A stretch of 64,000 nucleotides of DNA from Treponema denticola ATCC 35405 (GCF_000008185.1 NC_002967.9:1550001-1614000); one strand, 5' to 3'. Shown: positions 7,320 to 16,425, counted from the stretch's first letter. The notes: generated by a model not told the origin, from the sequence alone. Translations and numbers: made by a program.

Positions 7320-8588
7320 ATGTTTAATAATAGTTTTAAAAGATTTTTATCGATTTTTTTGATTTTCTTTGCTTTTTTGTTTTCTGTTTCAGCCAAAGAA
7401 AAAGAAGACTTGAGCACTTGGACTAAAATAGTCGAAAAAATGGAAATTCACCTGAATAATGCATACGAATTGTATACACAGGGGAAAACCCGTGAAGCCT
7501 ATGACGAAGTAAATGCCGCTTATTTTAGATATTACGAATCCAAGGGAATGGAAAAGATAACGATGAGCTATCTTTCCGGTGCACGCAAAACGGCTGTCGA
7601 AAATGCTTTTTATGAGTACAGAAAAAACGTAAAAAGCGATAAGGATAACGAAATGATAAGAGCTCATAAGGATGCTCTTATTGCAATGCTCTACCATGAT
7701 GCAGCCGAGCTTGACGGCACTTCCAATGATAAGGGAGGAAGCGGAAAGTCGGCAGCTGTTGCAACCTTTATTTCATGTTTTGTGCTTATACTGCGTGAAG
7801 GCTTGGAAGCTATTTTGGTTATAGCGGCTATTATCGCTTATCTTGTAAAAACCGGAAAAAAGAAGTACATATCTTCCGTTTATATCGGAGCTCTTGCAGG
7901 TATTCTTGTAAGTATAGTTTTAGCTTTTTTATTTGGTTTATTGGCAGGTGCGCAAAGCGGTATAGCTCAAGAGGTTTTTGAAGGCATCGGAATGTTCGTT
8001 GCCGTAATAGTTTTGTTCTATGTAAGCAACTGGATGATTTCAAAATCGGAAACGGAAGCATGGGAAAGATATATTAAAAAGAAGGTTGAATCTTCGGTAT
8101 CGACCGGTAATAAGTGGGTCTTGATTTTTGCTGCCTTTATTGCCGTAGCAAGGGAAGGAGCCGAACTTATTTTATTTTTCCAAGGAGTTCCCGTTCAAGG
8201 TGCAAGCGGTCAAAGAGCTATGATTTTAGCTATTGTATTATCGGTGATTATTTTAGCCGGTGTTTTCCTTGCATTTAGATTTTTAAGTGTAAAACTGCCC
8301 TTAAAGCCGTTTTTTACCGTAACAAGTATTTTGATGTACATACTTTGTTTTTCGTTTACGGGAAAGGGCGTTTCGGAATTGCAGGCTGCAGGTGTGGTCG
8401 GAAAGACTATAATCCCGTGGATGCAAAGTTTTGAGTTGGATTTTTTAGGCATATATGCAACCTATGAAAGTTTGATACCTCAAATAATAGTTTTAATTAC
8501 GATTATTGTGTTTTCAAGTTTATATGTCAAAAAAAATAAAAAGATTCTTGCCGAATTAAAAAAGAAAGAAGAAGGCGGGGATAATTAA
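7320..8588 (+). CDS. FTR1-family iron permease with periplasmic N-terminal domain
   Basis: 422 residues. A signal peptide (1-25) is followed by a soluble helical domain (about 26-140) and a seven-helix FTR1 membrane domain. Two RExxE iron-translocation motifs are intact: REGLE (about residue 158) and REGAE (about 278). The family moves ferric or ferrous iron across the inner membrane, here probably fed by the P19-type lipoprotein encoded next. GGAG lies before the ATG, and a strong promoter with a dyad precedes it. The order of this and the following five genes matches the Campylobacter P19 locus. Confidence 0.93.
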   Translation: MFNNSFKRFLSIFLIFFAFLFSVSAKEKEDLSTWTKIVEKMEIHLNNAYELYTQGKTREAYDEVNAAYFRYYESKGMEKITMSYLSGARKTAVENAFYEYRKNVKSDKDNEMIRAHKDALIAMLYHDAAELDGTSNDKGGSGKSAAVATFISCFVLILREGLEAILVIAAIIAYLVKTGKKKYISSVYIGALAGILVSIVLAFLFGLLAGAQSGIAQEVFEGIGMFVAVIVLFYVSNWMISKSETEAWERYIKKKVESSVSTGNKWVLIFAAFIAVAREGAELILFFQGVPVQGASGQRAMILAIVLSVIILAGVFLAFRFLSVKLPLKPFFTVTSILMYILCFSFTGKGVSELQAAGVVGKTIIPWMQSFELDFLGIYATYESLIPQIIVLITIIVFSSLYVKKNKKILAELKKKEEGGDN

Positions 8589-8627
8589 TTTAGTCCAAAA
8601 AAATTAAATATAGAGGAGAGTTTTTAA

Positions 8628-9254
8628 ATGAAAAAAACTTTATCTTGTATTTTTGCATTGCTTGCAATTGCTTTTGTAATTACATCATGCGAAAAAAAAG
8701 AAGCGGTACAGCAGGCTGCGAAACCTGCTCCTACTGAAGAGAAAACGGCTGCCCCTAAACCCCACGAGGAAGGCGCTGCCGGTTTTGACGAGTTCCCCAT
8801 CGGCGATGAGCAAGATGCCGGAATATTAACGGTTGCAGGTGTTTATTTTCAGCCTGTAGATATGGAACCTGCCGGTAACAGTTTGTCAAAGAACGAAGCT
8901 GATTGCCACATGGAAGCCGATATTTCTGCCAATGAAAAAGGCGCAACATTGGGTTACGGTGCCGGCGACTTTGTTCCTTACTTACATGTTAAGGCTTACA
9001 TCCAAAAAGTAGGTTCTTCAAAGGTACAGGAAGTTGCATTTATGCCGATGAATGCCAGTGACGGACCTCACTATGGTGCTAACGTAAAATTTGAAGAAGG
9101 CTTAGGTAAGTACAATATCAAGTTTGAAATTAAGGCACCGGGAAATGATTATCTTCTTCATGTCGACAAAGAAACAGGCGTTACCGGACGTTTCTGGACG
9201 GAACCCATCGTTGTTGAATGGAAAGATTTTGAATGGACAGGACCTCAGTGGTAA
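8628..9254 (+). CDS. P19/Tpd (Tp34-like) periplasmic iron-binding lipoprotein
   Basis: 208 residues with a lipoprotein signal (lipobox ITSC, lipidated Cys21). An Ala/Pro/Glu linker follows, then the Tpd domain. Visible landmarks are ADCHMEADISANEKG, FVPYLHVKAYIQK and DGPHYGANVKFEEG, whose Glu, His and Met residues are the metal ligands of the family (Tp34 of T. pallidum, P19 of C. jejuni, FetP). It would bind iron and perhaps copper in the periplasm and hand iron to the FTR1 permease encoded just upstream. GAGGAG precedes the ATG. Confidence 0.95.
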   Translation: MKKTLSCIFALLAIAFVITSCEKKEAVQQAAKPAPTEEKTAAPKPHEEGAAGFDEFPIGDEQDAGILTVAGVYFQPVDMEPAGNSLSKNEADCHMEADISANEKGATLGYGAGDFVPYLHVKAYIQKVGSSKVQEVAFMPMNASDGPHYGANVKFEEGLGKYNIKFEIKAPGNDYLLHVDKETGVTGRFWTEPIVVEWKDFEWTGPQW

Positions 9255-9305
9255 ACTTGTCCAATCGGTAGTAGTATAATCTAATACTAATTACTCATTC
9301 AATTT

Positions 9306-9341
9306 GTAACCGCCGAGGCTTTAGCTTGGGCGGTTACTTTT
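9306..9341 (+). terminator. Hairpin between the Tpd gene and the next gene
   Basis: Nine-bp GC-rich stem GTAACCGCC / GGCGGTTAC followed by only TTTTG. This is a likely partial terminator that would lower expression of the downstream genes relative to the lipoprotein. It ends at the first possible start codon of the following gene. Confidence 0.6.
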
Positions 9342-9342
9342 G

Positions 9343-10611
9343 ATGTTTTGGAGGTGCACCATTTTAAAATTTTATATAAGGGTTATTGAAGCAGGCATAG
9401 GCTTTGCCTTAGTTCTTGCAGTTGTTTTTGCTTCATTTAGAACCCAAAGACCAGAAAAAAAACGGTATATTGTTTTTTTAGGTATACTCACAGGATTTAT
9501 CGGCAGTATTGTTTCTGCAATATTAAGATCTATTCCTAATTACATAAATAGAACCAATTTTGCTTTTTGGTCGATGATTCCCGTCAGTATATTTTTCTTA
9601 ATTTTAATTGTTCTTTTACTGTTTAAAACAAAAGCGAAAAAATCTTTATTGTACGAAAATATTTTCGGTACAACCGTTTTTTTATATACGGCTGCAACAA
9701 TATTTTATTATCTTCCCGTTATAATAACTCTTTCTACAACCTTGGTTAATTACGGCGAAAGTGCGGTAAGCACCCTCGTTTTATATAGACTTATAGGCTA
9801 CTTGCTCGGAATAGTTTTTATTGTTCTTGCAAGTCTTTCAATTTATAAAACCTTAATAAAGTTATCCGATATCGAATTAAATATTACCGTAATAGCTTCT
9901 CTTTGTATTTTAGGGATAACTCAAATTGTGGTAATAATCCAGCGTTTATATTCTTTAAGAATAATTCCGCGGAATAATTTTATTTTTTGGTTTATTGCAA
10001 TGGTGGTGAATAATGGAAACTTTTTTATATTTGCCGTCATTGTGTTTATAATGTTTGCTCCGATTCTTTTATGGAAAAAAAATATTAAAATTACGGAAGC
10101 ATATAATAACAATGCCGAATTAAGAAAAATAAAAGCAAAAAAACGTAATGCAAAAAGGTGGGCTCGATTTTCTTTAAGCCTTTTAGTGATTTCGGTTTTT
10201 TCTTTATCTTTTTTGCGTTTTTATGTAGACAGAGAAGTTCCTTTGTCACCGCCTGAAAATTATACGATTGCAGACGGTATGGCTGTTATTTCTTTAGAGC
10301 AGTTGGAAGATGATAAACTTCACCGCTATGAATATATAACGGAGCAAGGAATCGGTATGCGTTTTATTGCCATAAAAAAAAGTGAAGGTTCTTACGGTGT
10401 AGGCCTTGATGCCTGCGATATATGCGGTCCCAGCGGTTATTTTGAACGGAATAATGAAGTAATCTGTAAACTTTGCGATGTAGTTATGAATAAGGCTACC
10501 ATAGGTTTTCCCGGAGGATGTAATCCGGTTCCGATTCCTTATATTGTACATGACGGGAATATTAAAATAAAGATATCAGACCTTGAGTCCGAGGCTCATC
10601 GTTTTAAATAG
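9343..10611 (+). CDS. Membrane protein with C-terminal Fe-S-type DUF2318 domain
   Basis: About 422 residues. Several transmembrane helices fill residues 10-240, and one more stands at about 272-292. The periplasmic C-terminal DUF2318 domain has DACDICGPSGYF, CKLCDV and GFPGGCNPVPIPY. These cysteines are typical of the Fe-S or metal-binding partner of P19/FTR1 systems, thought to be involved in electron or iron handling. The start is unclear. The ATG at 9343 has no ribosome site, while a perfect GGAGG (9350-9354) lies 6 bases before an ATT codon at 9361, where the family-like sequence begins. See the finding on this start. Confidence 0.85.
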   Translation: MFWRCTILKFYIRVIEAGIGFALVLAVVFASFRTQRPEKKRYIVFLGILTGFIGSIVSAILRSIPNYINRTNFAFWSMIPVSIFFLILIVLLLFKTKAKKSLLYENIFGTTVFLYTAATIFYYLPVIITLSTTLVNYGESAVSTLVLYRLIGYLLGIVFIVLASLSIYKTLIKLSDIELNITVIASLCILGITQIVVIIQRLYSLRIIPRNNFIFWFIAMVVNNGNFFIFAVIVFIMFAPILLWKKNIKITEAYNNNAELRKIKAKKRNAKRWARFSLSLLVISVFSLSFLRFYVDREVPLSPPENYTIADGMAVISLEQLEDDKLHRYEYITEQGIGMRFIAIKKSEGSYGVGLDACDICGPSGYFERNNEVICKLCDVVMNKATIGFPGGCNPVPIPYIVHDGNIKIKISDLESEAHRFK

Positions 10612-10612
10612 T

Positions 10613-10790
10613 AAAAAGTTTTTATGGGAGAAGTGCTAAACAGTTCGGTGCAAATGGCACCTCTCTGTTTAGCTGACGAGTTTGCCTTTCGGCAAACATC
10701 GCATTATTGTATGCGGTTTGTAAACAAACCGCTTGAAAAAACTTTTTTCGCAAATTAATATTTGCTGCAAAAAGTTTTTATAGGAGAAGT
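10613..10790 (+). repeat. Hairpin-rich intergenic element bounded by a 22-bp direct repeat
   Basis: The sequence at 10613-10634 recurs at 10769-10790 with 21 of 22 bases the same. Between them lie four hairpins: 10635-10673 (GCTAAACAG/CTGTTTAGC with an inner GGTGC/GCACC), 10680-10697 (GTTTGCC/GGCAAAC), 10713-10732 (GCGGTTTGT/ACAAACCGC) and 10742-10774 (CTTTTT..GCAAAT/ATTTGC..AAAAAG). No ORF is supported in it. The second repeat supplies the ribosome site of the next gene. Confidence 0.8.
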
Positions 10791-10791
10791 T

Positions 10792-12069
10792 ATGTTTTGG
10801 AGAATGATAGCGGGGGCGCTTTTTAGACAAAAAGGAAAAATGGTGATGATAGCTTTTACCATTGCCCTAGGTGCAAGTCTTTCAACTTCTATGCTTAACA
10901 CAATGCTTGGTGTAGGGGATAAGGTAAACCAAGAACTTAAAACATACGGAGCCAATATCAATGTTGCTCATAAAGAATCTTCTCTTTTAGATGATATTTA
11001 CGGAGAAGAATCCGGAAACACAAAAAAATTCTTAAAAGAAGATGAATTGTATAAAATTAAAACCATATTTTGGGCATACAATATTGTCGATTATGCACCT
11101 TTTTTAAATGTGCAAGTAGATTATGACGGAGCGGATAAACCTGTCCGCCTGTCGGGTACATGGTTCGATTTTAGGATAGACTTACATACGGGGCAGGAAG
11201 TTATAACCGGAATAAGAAGAATGCGTACATGGTGGGAAGTAAACGGAAACTGGGTTTCGGATGATGATAATTCTTCCTGTATGGTAGGAAGTCTTTTTGC
11301 AGGAAGGAATAACTTAAAAGTAGGGGACGAGATAAAACTTACAAGTGCTGTAGCCTCTAAAACTTTAAAAGTCTCTGCAATTTTTAATTCGGGAAGCAAT
11401 GAAGATGAGGTAATTTTTACTACATTGCATACGGCCCAAGAATTTTTAGGAAAGACAAATGTTTGTGAAAGCATCGAGGTAAGTGCTTTGACAACTCCCG
11501 ATAATGATTTGGCAAGAAAGGCCGCAAGAAACCCTTTAAGTTTAACTATAAAAGAAATGGAAATATGGTATTGCACCGCCTATGTAAGCAGTATTTGTTA
11601 TCAGATTCAGGAGGTTATAACGGATGCGGTTGCAAAGCCGATAAGACAGGTGGCCGAATCCGAAGGTGCTATCTTAAATAAGACAAGCTTGTTAATGCTT
11701 TTAATTACCGTTTTAAGTTTGATCGCTTCGGCTCTCGGTATTTCAAACTTGGTAACGGCGAGTGTTATGGATAGAAGGGCTGAAATCGGCTTAAAAAAAG
11801 CAATCGGGGCAAGTAATACGGCCGTTACCGTTTCGGTTTTAACTGAGGTTATGGTAATAGGAATTATCGGCGGTGCCGCCGGATATTTTGTAGGATTGGG
11901 TTTAACGCAGATAATAGGCCGAAGCGTTTTCGGTTCTGCAATTCCGCCGGCTCCCATGGTTATTCCTATTGTGGTACTTATAATTTTTTTGATCACCCTT
12001 TTGGGAAGTCTTCCGTCGGTAAGATATTTATTAAAGTTAAACCCCACGGAAGTTTTGCACGGAAAATAA
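10792..12069 (+). CDS. FtsX/MacB-type ABC permease (first of pair)
   Basis: 425 residues. N-terminal helix (about 10-35), a long periplasmic MacB-like domain, then three C-terminal helices. The typical ERRAEIGLKKAIGAS-type cytoplasmic loop is visible (MDRRAEIGLKKAIGAS). AGGAGAAG sits just before the ATG at 10792, which is preferred over an upstream in-frame TTG at 10762. Together with the next permease and the ATPase at 13267 it forms an ABC unit of the P19-type iron system. In C. jejuni the corresponding genes follow the Fe-S protein in the same order. Confidence 0.92.
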   Translation: MFWRMIAGALFRQKGKMVMIAFTIALGASLSTSMLNTMLGVGDKVNQELKTYGANINVAHKESSLLDDIYGEESGNTKKFLKEDELYKIKTIFWAYNIVDYAPFLNVQVDYDGADKPVRLSGTWFDFRIDLHTGQEVITGIRRMRTWWEVNGNWVSDDDNSSCMVGSLFAGRNNLKVGDEIKLTSAVASKTLKVSAIFNSGSNEDEVIFTTLHTAQEFLGKTNVCESIEVSALTTPDNDLARKAARNPLSLTIKEMEIWYCTAYVSSICYQIQEVITDAVAKPIRQVAESEGAILNKTSLLMLLITVLSLIASALGISNLVTASVMDRRAEIGLKKAIGASNTAVTVSVLTEVMVIGIIGGAAGYFVGLGLTQIIGRSVFGSAIPPAPMVIPIVVLIIFLITLLGSLPSVRYLLKLNPTEVLHGK

Positions 12070-12102
12070 ACATTCCCGTTTAAGGTGTTAAGGATGTAAG
12101 AT

Positions 12103-13239
12103 ATGACTAAAAATAAGATGTATTTTAAAATGATAATGAGTTCTTTATTGCGGCGCCGTTCAAGAATGTTGGTGGCTTTAATGGCTATTGCAATCGGCTC
12201 AACCGTTTTATCGGGCTTATTGACAATTTACTACGACATTCCGCGGCAGATGGGAACGGTGTTCCGCTCATACGGGGCAAATATGATATTTCTTCCTTCC
12301 GAAAGCGATGCAAAAATAAAAAAAGAGCAAATCGATAAAATAAAAAAAGAAATCGACTCAGGTAAACTTGTAGGTTTTGCCCCTTATATTTATAAACCTG
12401 CAAAGGTAAACGAGCAGCCCTATATGATAGCAGCTACCGATCTTATAAGCGCAAAGAACAATAGTCCCTATTGGCTTGTACGCGGACAATGGCCTGACAA
12501 AAAAAAGGAAGTTTTAATAGGCCATGAAATAAGTAAGGCTATAGGTTTATCTATAGGAGATAATTTTATTGTAAACACTCCGAAACCTGACGGAGATGTA
12601 ACCGTAAACGAGTTTAAGGTTTCGGGCATAGTTACAACAGGGGGTGTCGAAGAAGAATTTATCTTTATGAGCCTTGAGGATATAAAAAATATTGTCGGCT
12701 ATAATGATGCCTTCGATGTAATTGAGTGCAGTATTGACGGAAACAGGGATTATCTTAATTTAATTGCCGAAAAAGTTTCAAATGATGTAAAAGGTATTAC
12801 CCCCCGTCTTGTAAAGCGTGTTACCGAATCTCAGGATACGGTTTTAAGTAAACTTCAGGCCCTTGTTTGGATAGTTACCATTATTGTTTTGTTTTTGACT
12901 ATGATATGTGTAACCACTACCATGATGGCCGTAGTTGTGGAACGCAGAAAAGAAATAGGCTTAAAAAAAGCTTTAGGTGCTTCAAATAAAAGTGTTGTTA
13001 TAGATTTTTTGGGAGAAGCGGTTATGCTTGGGCTCATGGGCGGTATTTTAGGAATAGGGCTCGGTTACTTATTTGCAAATAATGTAAGTATAAGTGTTTT
13101 TGCAAGAGAAGTTTCCTTTCCCATAAGGCTGGCACCTTTTACCGTAATTTCTTCCATAGTTATAACTATTGTAGCCTCCCTCTTTCCCGTAAGGGCAACT
13201 GTGGATGTGGACCCAGCTCTTGTTTTGCGCGGAGAGTAA
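12103..13239 (+). CDS. FtsX/MacB-type ABC permease (second of pair)
   Basis: 378 residues with the same architecture as the preceding permease: N-terminal helix (about 12-38), periplasmic domain, three C-terminal helices. The loop VERRKEIGLKKALGAS contacts the ATPase, and the protein ends in VDVDPALVLRGE, the usual DP.xxL..E tail of the family. It lies 33 bp after the first permease and 27 bp before the ATPase, clearly co-transcribed. It probably heterodimerises with the 10792 product. Confidence 0.92.
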   Translation: MTKNKMYFKMIMSSLLRRRSRMLVALMAIAIGSTVLSGLLTIYYDIPRQMGTVFRSYGANMIFLPSESDAKIKKEQIDKIKKEIDSGKLVGFAPYIYKPAKVNEQPYMIAATDLISAKNNSPYWLVRGQWPDKKKEVLIGHEISKAIGLSIGDNFIVNTPKPDGDVTVNEFKVSGIVTTGGVEEEFIFMSLEDIKNIVGYNDAFDVIECSIDGNRDYLNLIAEKVSNDVKGITPRLVKRVTESQDTVLSKLQALVWIVTIIVLFLTMICVTTTMMAVVVERRKEIGLKKALGASNKSVVIDFLGEAVMLGLMGGILGIGLGYLFANNVSISVFAREVSFPIRLAPFTVISSIVITIVASLFPVRATVDVDPALVLRGE

Positions 13240-13266
13240 TATTAATTTTAAGGAGAATTTGAATTT

Positions 13267-13959
13267 ATGAATATTTTAACCTTAACCGAAATTTCTAAAA
13301 TATATGGAGATCTTAAAGCCCTCGATAAAATAAATTTAACGGTTGAAGAGGGAGAGTGGCTTTCTATAATGGGGCCTTCGGGTTCAGGTAAAACCACATT
13401 GATGAACATAATCGGCTGTATGGATAAGCCTTCTTTAGGAAAAATTGATTTGGCGGGTCAGGACATTTCAAAGCTTTCTTCTAAAGAATTGACGATAGTC
13501 AGGCGGGATATGATAGGCTTGGTTTTTCAACAATTTCACCTTGTAAACTATCTTACAGCCCTTGAAAATGTTATGATGGCCCAGTACTATCACAGCCTCC
13601 CGGATGAAAAGGAAGCTCTTGAAGCCCTTGAAAGTGTGGGTTTAAAAGAAAGAGCCAAGCATCTGCCCAATCAATTATCGGGAGGAGAACAGCAGCGTGT
13701 CTGTATTGCCCGTGCTCTGATAAATCATCCCAAGCTCCTGCTTGCCGATGAACCTACGGGAAACCTTGACGAAAAGAATGAAAAACTTGTAATGGAAATT
13801 TTTGAAAAACTCCATAATGCGGGAAGCACCATCATAGTTGTAACCCACGATCCTGAGGTTGCAGATCAGGCTGAACGGATGGTTGTCCTTGAGCACGGTA
13901 AAATAGCAAGAATTGAAAAAATGAGCAGGGTAAGACCCTCAAGAGGAGAGAATGTATGA
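13267..13959 (+). CDS. ABC transporter ATP-binding protein of the P19-type iron system
   Basis: 230 residues. Walker A GPSGSGKTT, Q-loop LVFQQFHL, signature LSGGEQQR, Walker B LLLADEPTGNLD and THD are intact. AAGGAG precedes the start. The last codons overlap the next gene by 4 bases (ATGA), which shows translational coupling with the FMN-binding lipoprotein. It is distinct in sequence from the other ATPase at 6529, so the locus encodes two ATPases. Confidence 0.94.
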   Translation: MNILTLTEISKIYGDLKALDKINLTVEEGEWLSIMGPSGSGKTTLMNIIGCMDKPSLGKIDLAGQDISKLSSKELTIVRRDMIGLVFQQFHLVNYLTALENVMMAQYYHSLPDEKEALEALESVGLKERAKHLPNQLSGGEQQRVCIARALINHPKLLLADEPTGNLDEKNEKLVMEIFEKLHNAGSTIIVVTHDPEVADQAERMVVLEHGKIARIEKMSRVRPSRGENV

Positions 13960-14405
13960 AAAATTATAAAATTATTTTGACTGCACTGTGTTTTATCTGT
14001 ATTTTTTCTTGTTCAAAAACGGAAACAAAGAAGAGTATAAAATACAAAGACGGCGTCTATAAGTCTTTTGCCAATATTAAAGATGATTGGGGCGGAACAG
14101 CCGAGGTTGAAATAAAAATTGAAGAAGGTAAGATTGTTGAGTGTACGTTTTTGTCTTACGAAAAAAACGGCAATCTAAAAGGGCCTGAATACGGAAAGGT
14201 TGACGGAGTTATAAAAAATATGGGCCTTTATAAAATTGCTCAAGCCTCTGTTTTAAAAGCTGCGGAGTACGGTCAAAAATTAATTGAAACTCAAAATATT
14301 GATGATGTCGATGTAATTGCCGGAGCTTCAATTTCTTATAAACTGTTTAAAGATGCGGTTGAAAATGCATTGCAGGGTGCAATGCAAAATGCAAAAGAAA
14401 ATTAA
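13956..14405 (+). CDS. FMN-binding domain lipoprotein
   Basis: 149 residues. The signal peptide ends in the lipobox IFSC (Cys19). The rest is a single FMN-binding domain of the NqrC/RnfG type: DGVYKSFANIKDDWGGTAEVE, a core with GLYKIAQASVLKAAE, and the C-terminal motif DVIAGASISYKLF. The last corresponds to the D..(S/T)GA(T/S)xS flavinylation motif, so covalent FMN attachment is likely. It would be an outer-face redox carrier. It is coupled to the ATPase by a 4-base overlap. In C. jejuni the equivalent position of the P19 locus holds thioredoxin-like genes. A role in reducing ferric iron before transport is an inference. Confidence 0.85.
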   Translation: MKNYKIILTALCFICIFSCSKTETKKSIKYKDGVYKSFANIKDDWGGTAEVEIKIEEGKIVECTFLSYEKNGNLKGPEYGKVDGVIKNMGLYKIAQASVLKAAEYGQKLIETQNIDDVDVIAGASISYKLFKDAVENALQGAMQNAKEN

Positions 14406-14423
14406 GGAAACCTCTAAAAAACT

Positions 14424-15635
14424 ATGGAAAATTTACAAACAAAAAAACTGACCGTGTTTGAGCTTGCAAAATTAAATATCAAAAGAAAACCTTTTAGAAC
14501 TGCAAGCCTAATTATTCTGACGGCTGTTTTAGCCTTTAGTCTTTTTGCAGGCAGTTTTTTGGTAAAAAGTTTAAGGGGCGGAATGTTGTCGCTTTCAAAT
14601 CGTCTGGGTGCTGATATTATTGTCGTGCCCCAAGGTTATGACTCAAAGATTGAAAGCGCCTTATTGAGAGGGGAACCTAATAGTTTTTATTTTGATACGG
14701 AAGTCGTAGAACGTGTGAAAAAAATTGAAGGGGTTGAACTTGCATCTCCCCAGCTTTTTATTGCGACCCTCTCTGCAGGCTGCTGTTCTTTTCCTTTACA
14801 GATTATAGGTATCGATTTTGATTCAGATTTTAATGTAAAACCTTGGCTTAAAAAACAGATAAAACTACCTCTTTTGGATAATCAAATTGTAGCCGGAAGT
14901 AATATATCAGGTGATTATAATTCTCAAGTAAAATTTTTTAACCAACCTTTTGTGATTGCAGGCCGTTTAACTAAAACTGGAATGGGGTTTGATAATTCTA
15001 TTTTTATGACAATAGAAAATGCAAGGAAGCTTGCAAAAGAGTACGAAAGAATTATGCAGCATCCTGTTGCAAAAAATGAAAATTTGATTTCAAGTGTTAT
15101 GGTAAAGATTAATCCGAGATACGATGCAGGTGAGGTAGCTAAAAAGATAAGAGAAGAATTTAAGGGAGAAGAAATTTATCCTTTAATATCGAAGAGGATG
15201 ATGACAAATATATCTTCAAGTATTTCAAGCTTAAATATCTATGTTTATATCCTTATTGCAATCCTATGGATTCTTTCATTTATCGTGTTGGCTGTTTCTT
15301 TTTCTTCGATTTTTAATGAGCGTAAAGAAGAATTCGGAATGTTGAGGATAATAGGAAGTACCAAAAAGAAATTATTTGAACTTGCGGTTTTAGAATCTCT
15401 TATGATAAGTATGTCGGGAGCAATTATAGGAACGGTTCTTTCATGTTTGATTATGTTTTTATTTAATCAGGCAATTGTTACAGGAATGAAGATGCCTTTT
15501 TTAAACCCTTCTTTTCTTTGGACATTTGTTTGCTTTCTTTTGACCTTTGCCCTTATTTCGGTAATAGGCCCCCTTGCAGCCCTTAAAACTATGTATAGTT
15601 TTACAAAAGAAGAACCGGCTTTATCAAAATCTTAA
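14424..15635 (+). CDS. FtsX-type ABC permease (third, unpaired)
   Basis: 403 residues. N-terminal helix (about 22-48), periplasmic domain (LGADIIVVPQGYDSKIE), three C-terminal helices and the loop NERKEEFGMLRIIGSTKK. There is no ATPase after it; the orphan ATPase at 6529 is the obvious candidate partner. The 22 bases directly before the ATG match part of the dispersed hairpin repeat seen near 5958, and they place AAGGA 15 bases from the start, an unusually long spacing. Function within the iron locus is inferred from context only. Confidence 0.88.
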   Translation: MENLQTKKLTVFELAKLNIKRKPFRTASLIILTAVLAFSLFAGSFLVKSLRGGMLSLSNRLGADIIVVPQGYDSKIESALLRGEPNSFYFDTEVVERVKKIEGVELASPQLFIATLSAGCCSFPLQIIGIDFDSDFNVKPWLKKQIKLPLLDNQIVAGSNISGDYNSQVKFFNQPFVIAGRLTKTGMGFDNSIFMTIENARKLAKEYERIMQHPVAKNENLISSVMVKINPRYDAGEVAKKIREEFKGEEIYPLISKRMMTNISSSISSLNIYVYILIAILWILSFIVLAVSFSSIFNERKEEFGMLRIIGSTKKKLFELAVLESLMISMSGAIIGTVLSCLIMFLFNQAIVTGMKMPFLNPSFLWTFVCFLLTFALISVIGPLAALKTMYSFTKEEPALSKS

Positions 15636-15740
15636 AAGCCTGATTTATTGCAAGTGTAAAAGTTTGACTTTATCTCAATTTTAAAAAGGCTTTAGTTATT
15701 TTTTTTTAAACCGATATTTTAAGCAGATGAGAGGTGTATT

Positions 15741-16412
15741 ATGCGTAAAGCTATGATTTCTTTTTGTTTTATTTTTTGTTCTTTTTTTCTGTTTGCAGGC
15801 GATATTGCGACCTTTGTTAATTTAGGTTTTTCGGCTGACGGAAGTAAATTCGCTTTCGGGCAATACGGATTAACCGATCAAACCTACCGTGCCTATGCAG
15901 AAATTTATGGGGTAGATGTAGCAGAAAATAAGTTTTTACCTTCAGGACGCTTTATAACAAGTCCTACATCTGAAACGGCCGATAAAGACAGTAAAAATAT
16001 ATTTTTAAGCCTTTTGGATAGGGCAAATCCTTCTCTCTTAAGATGGAAAATAAGCGATAAAAATGAGGGAAGAGCTATTTATGCCGCTACGGATTCTACA
16101 ATAAACGAAACTACCTTGATTTTTAAGGACTTTGAAACCAATGACGAGTATAAGGTAATGCTGTACAAGGATAAAAAATCCAATTTAGAAGCTTCCTTTT
16201 ACATTGAAGTCGAAATCATCAAACCTAACGGCAATAAGATAAAAAAAGCAGCCGGTCAAAAAGGAAAAACCAGATCAGGTGTACGGGACTATGCAATAAA
16301 AAAAGTAATTATCGATAACACAAATACAAGCCTCATCTTTGTAATCGAAAAACATCAATATGATAAACTTGGAAACTCCATCCGCTACATGGTAGAAACT
16401 ATTAAGCTGTGA
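15741..16412 (+). CDS. Predicted secreted protein, DUF2259 family
   Basis: 223 residues. Signal peptide (1-19, cut near FAGDIA), then the DUF2259 hallmark FVNLGFSADGSKFAFGQYG and the AEIYGVDVAENKF segment, which look like a beta-propeller-type blade. No enzymatic motif is seen. GAGAGGTG precedes the ATG. The 105-bp gap after the FtsX gene and the independent fumarase promoter after it suggest a separate unit. Function unknown. Confidence 0.75.
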   Translation: MRKAMISFCFIFCSFFLFAGDIATFVNLGFSADGSKFAFGQYGLTDQTYRAYAEIYGVDVAENKFLPSGRFITSPTSETADKDSKNIFLSLLDRANPSLLRWKISDKNEGRAIYAATDSTINETTLIFKDFETNDEYKVMLYKDKKSNLEASFYIEVEIIKPNGNKIKKAAGQKGKTRSGVRDYAIKKVIIDNTNTSLIFVIEKHQYDKLGNSIRYMVETIKL

Positions 16413-16425
16413 TTCTCTTCATCAA

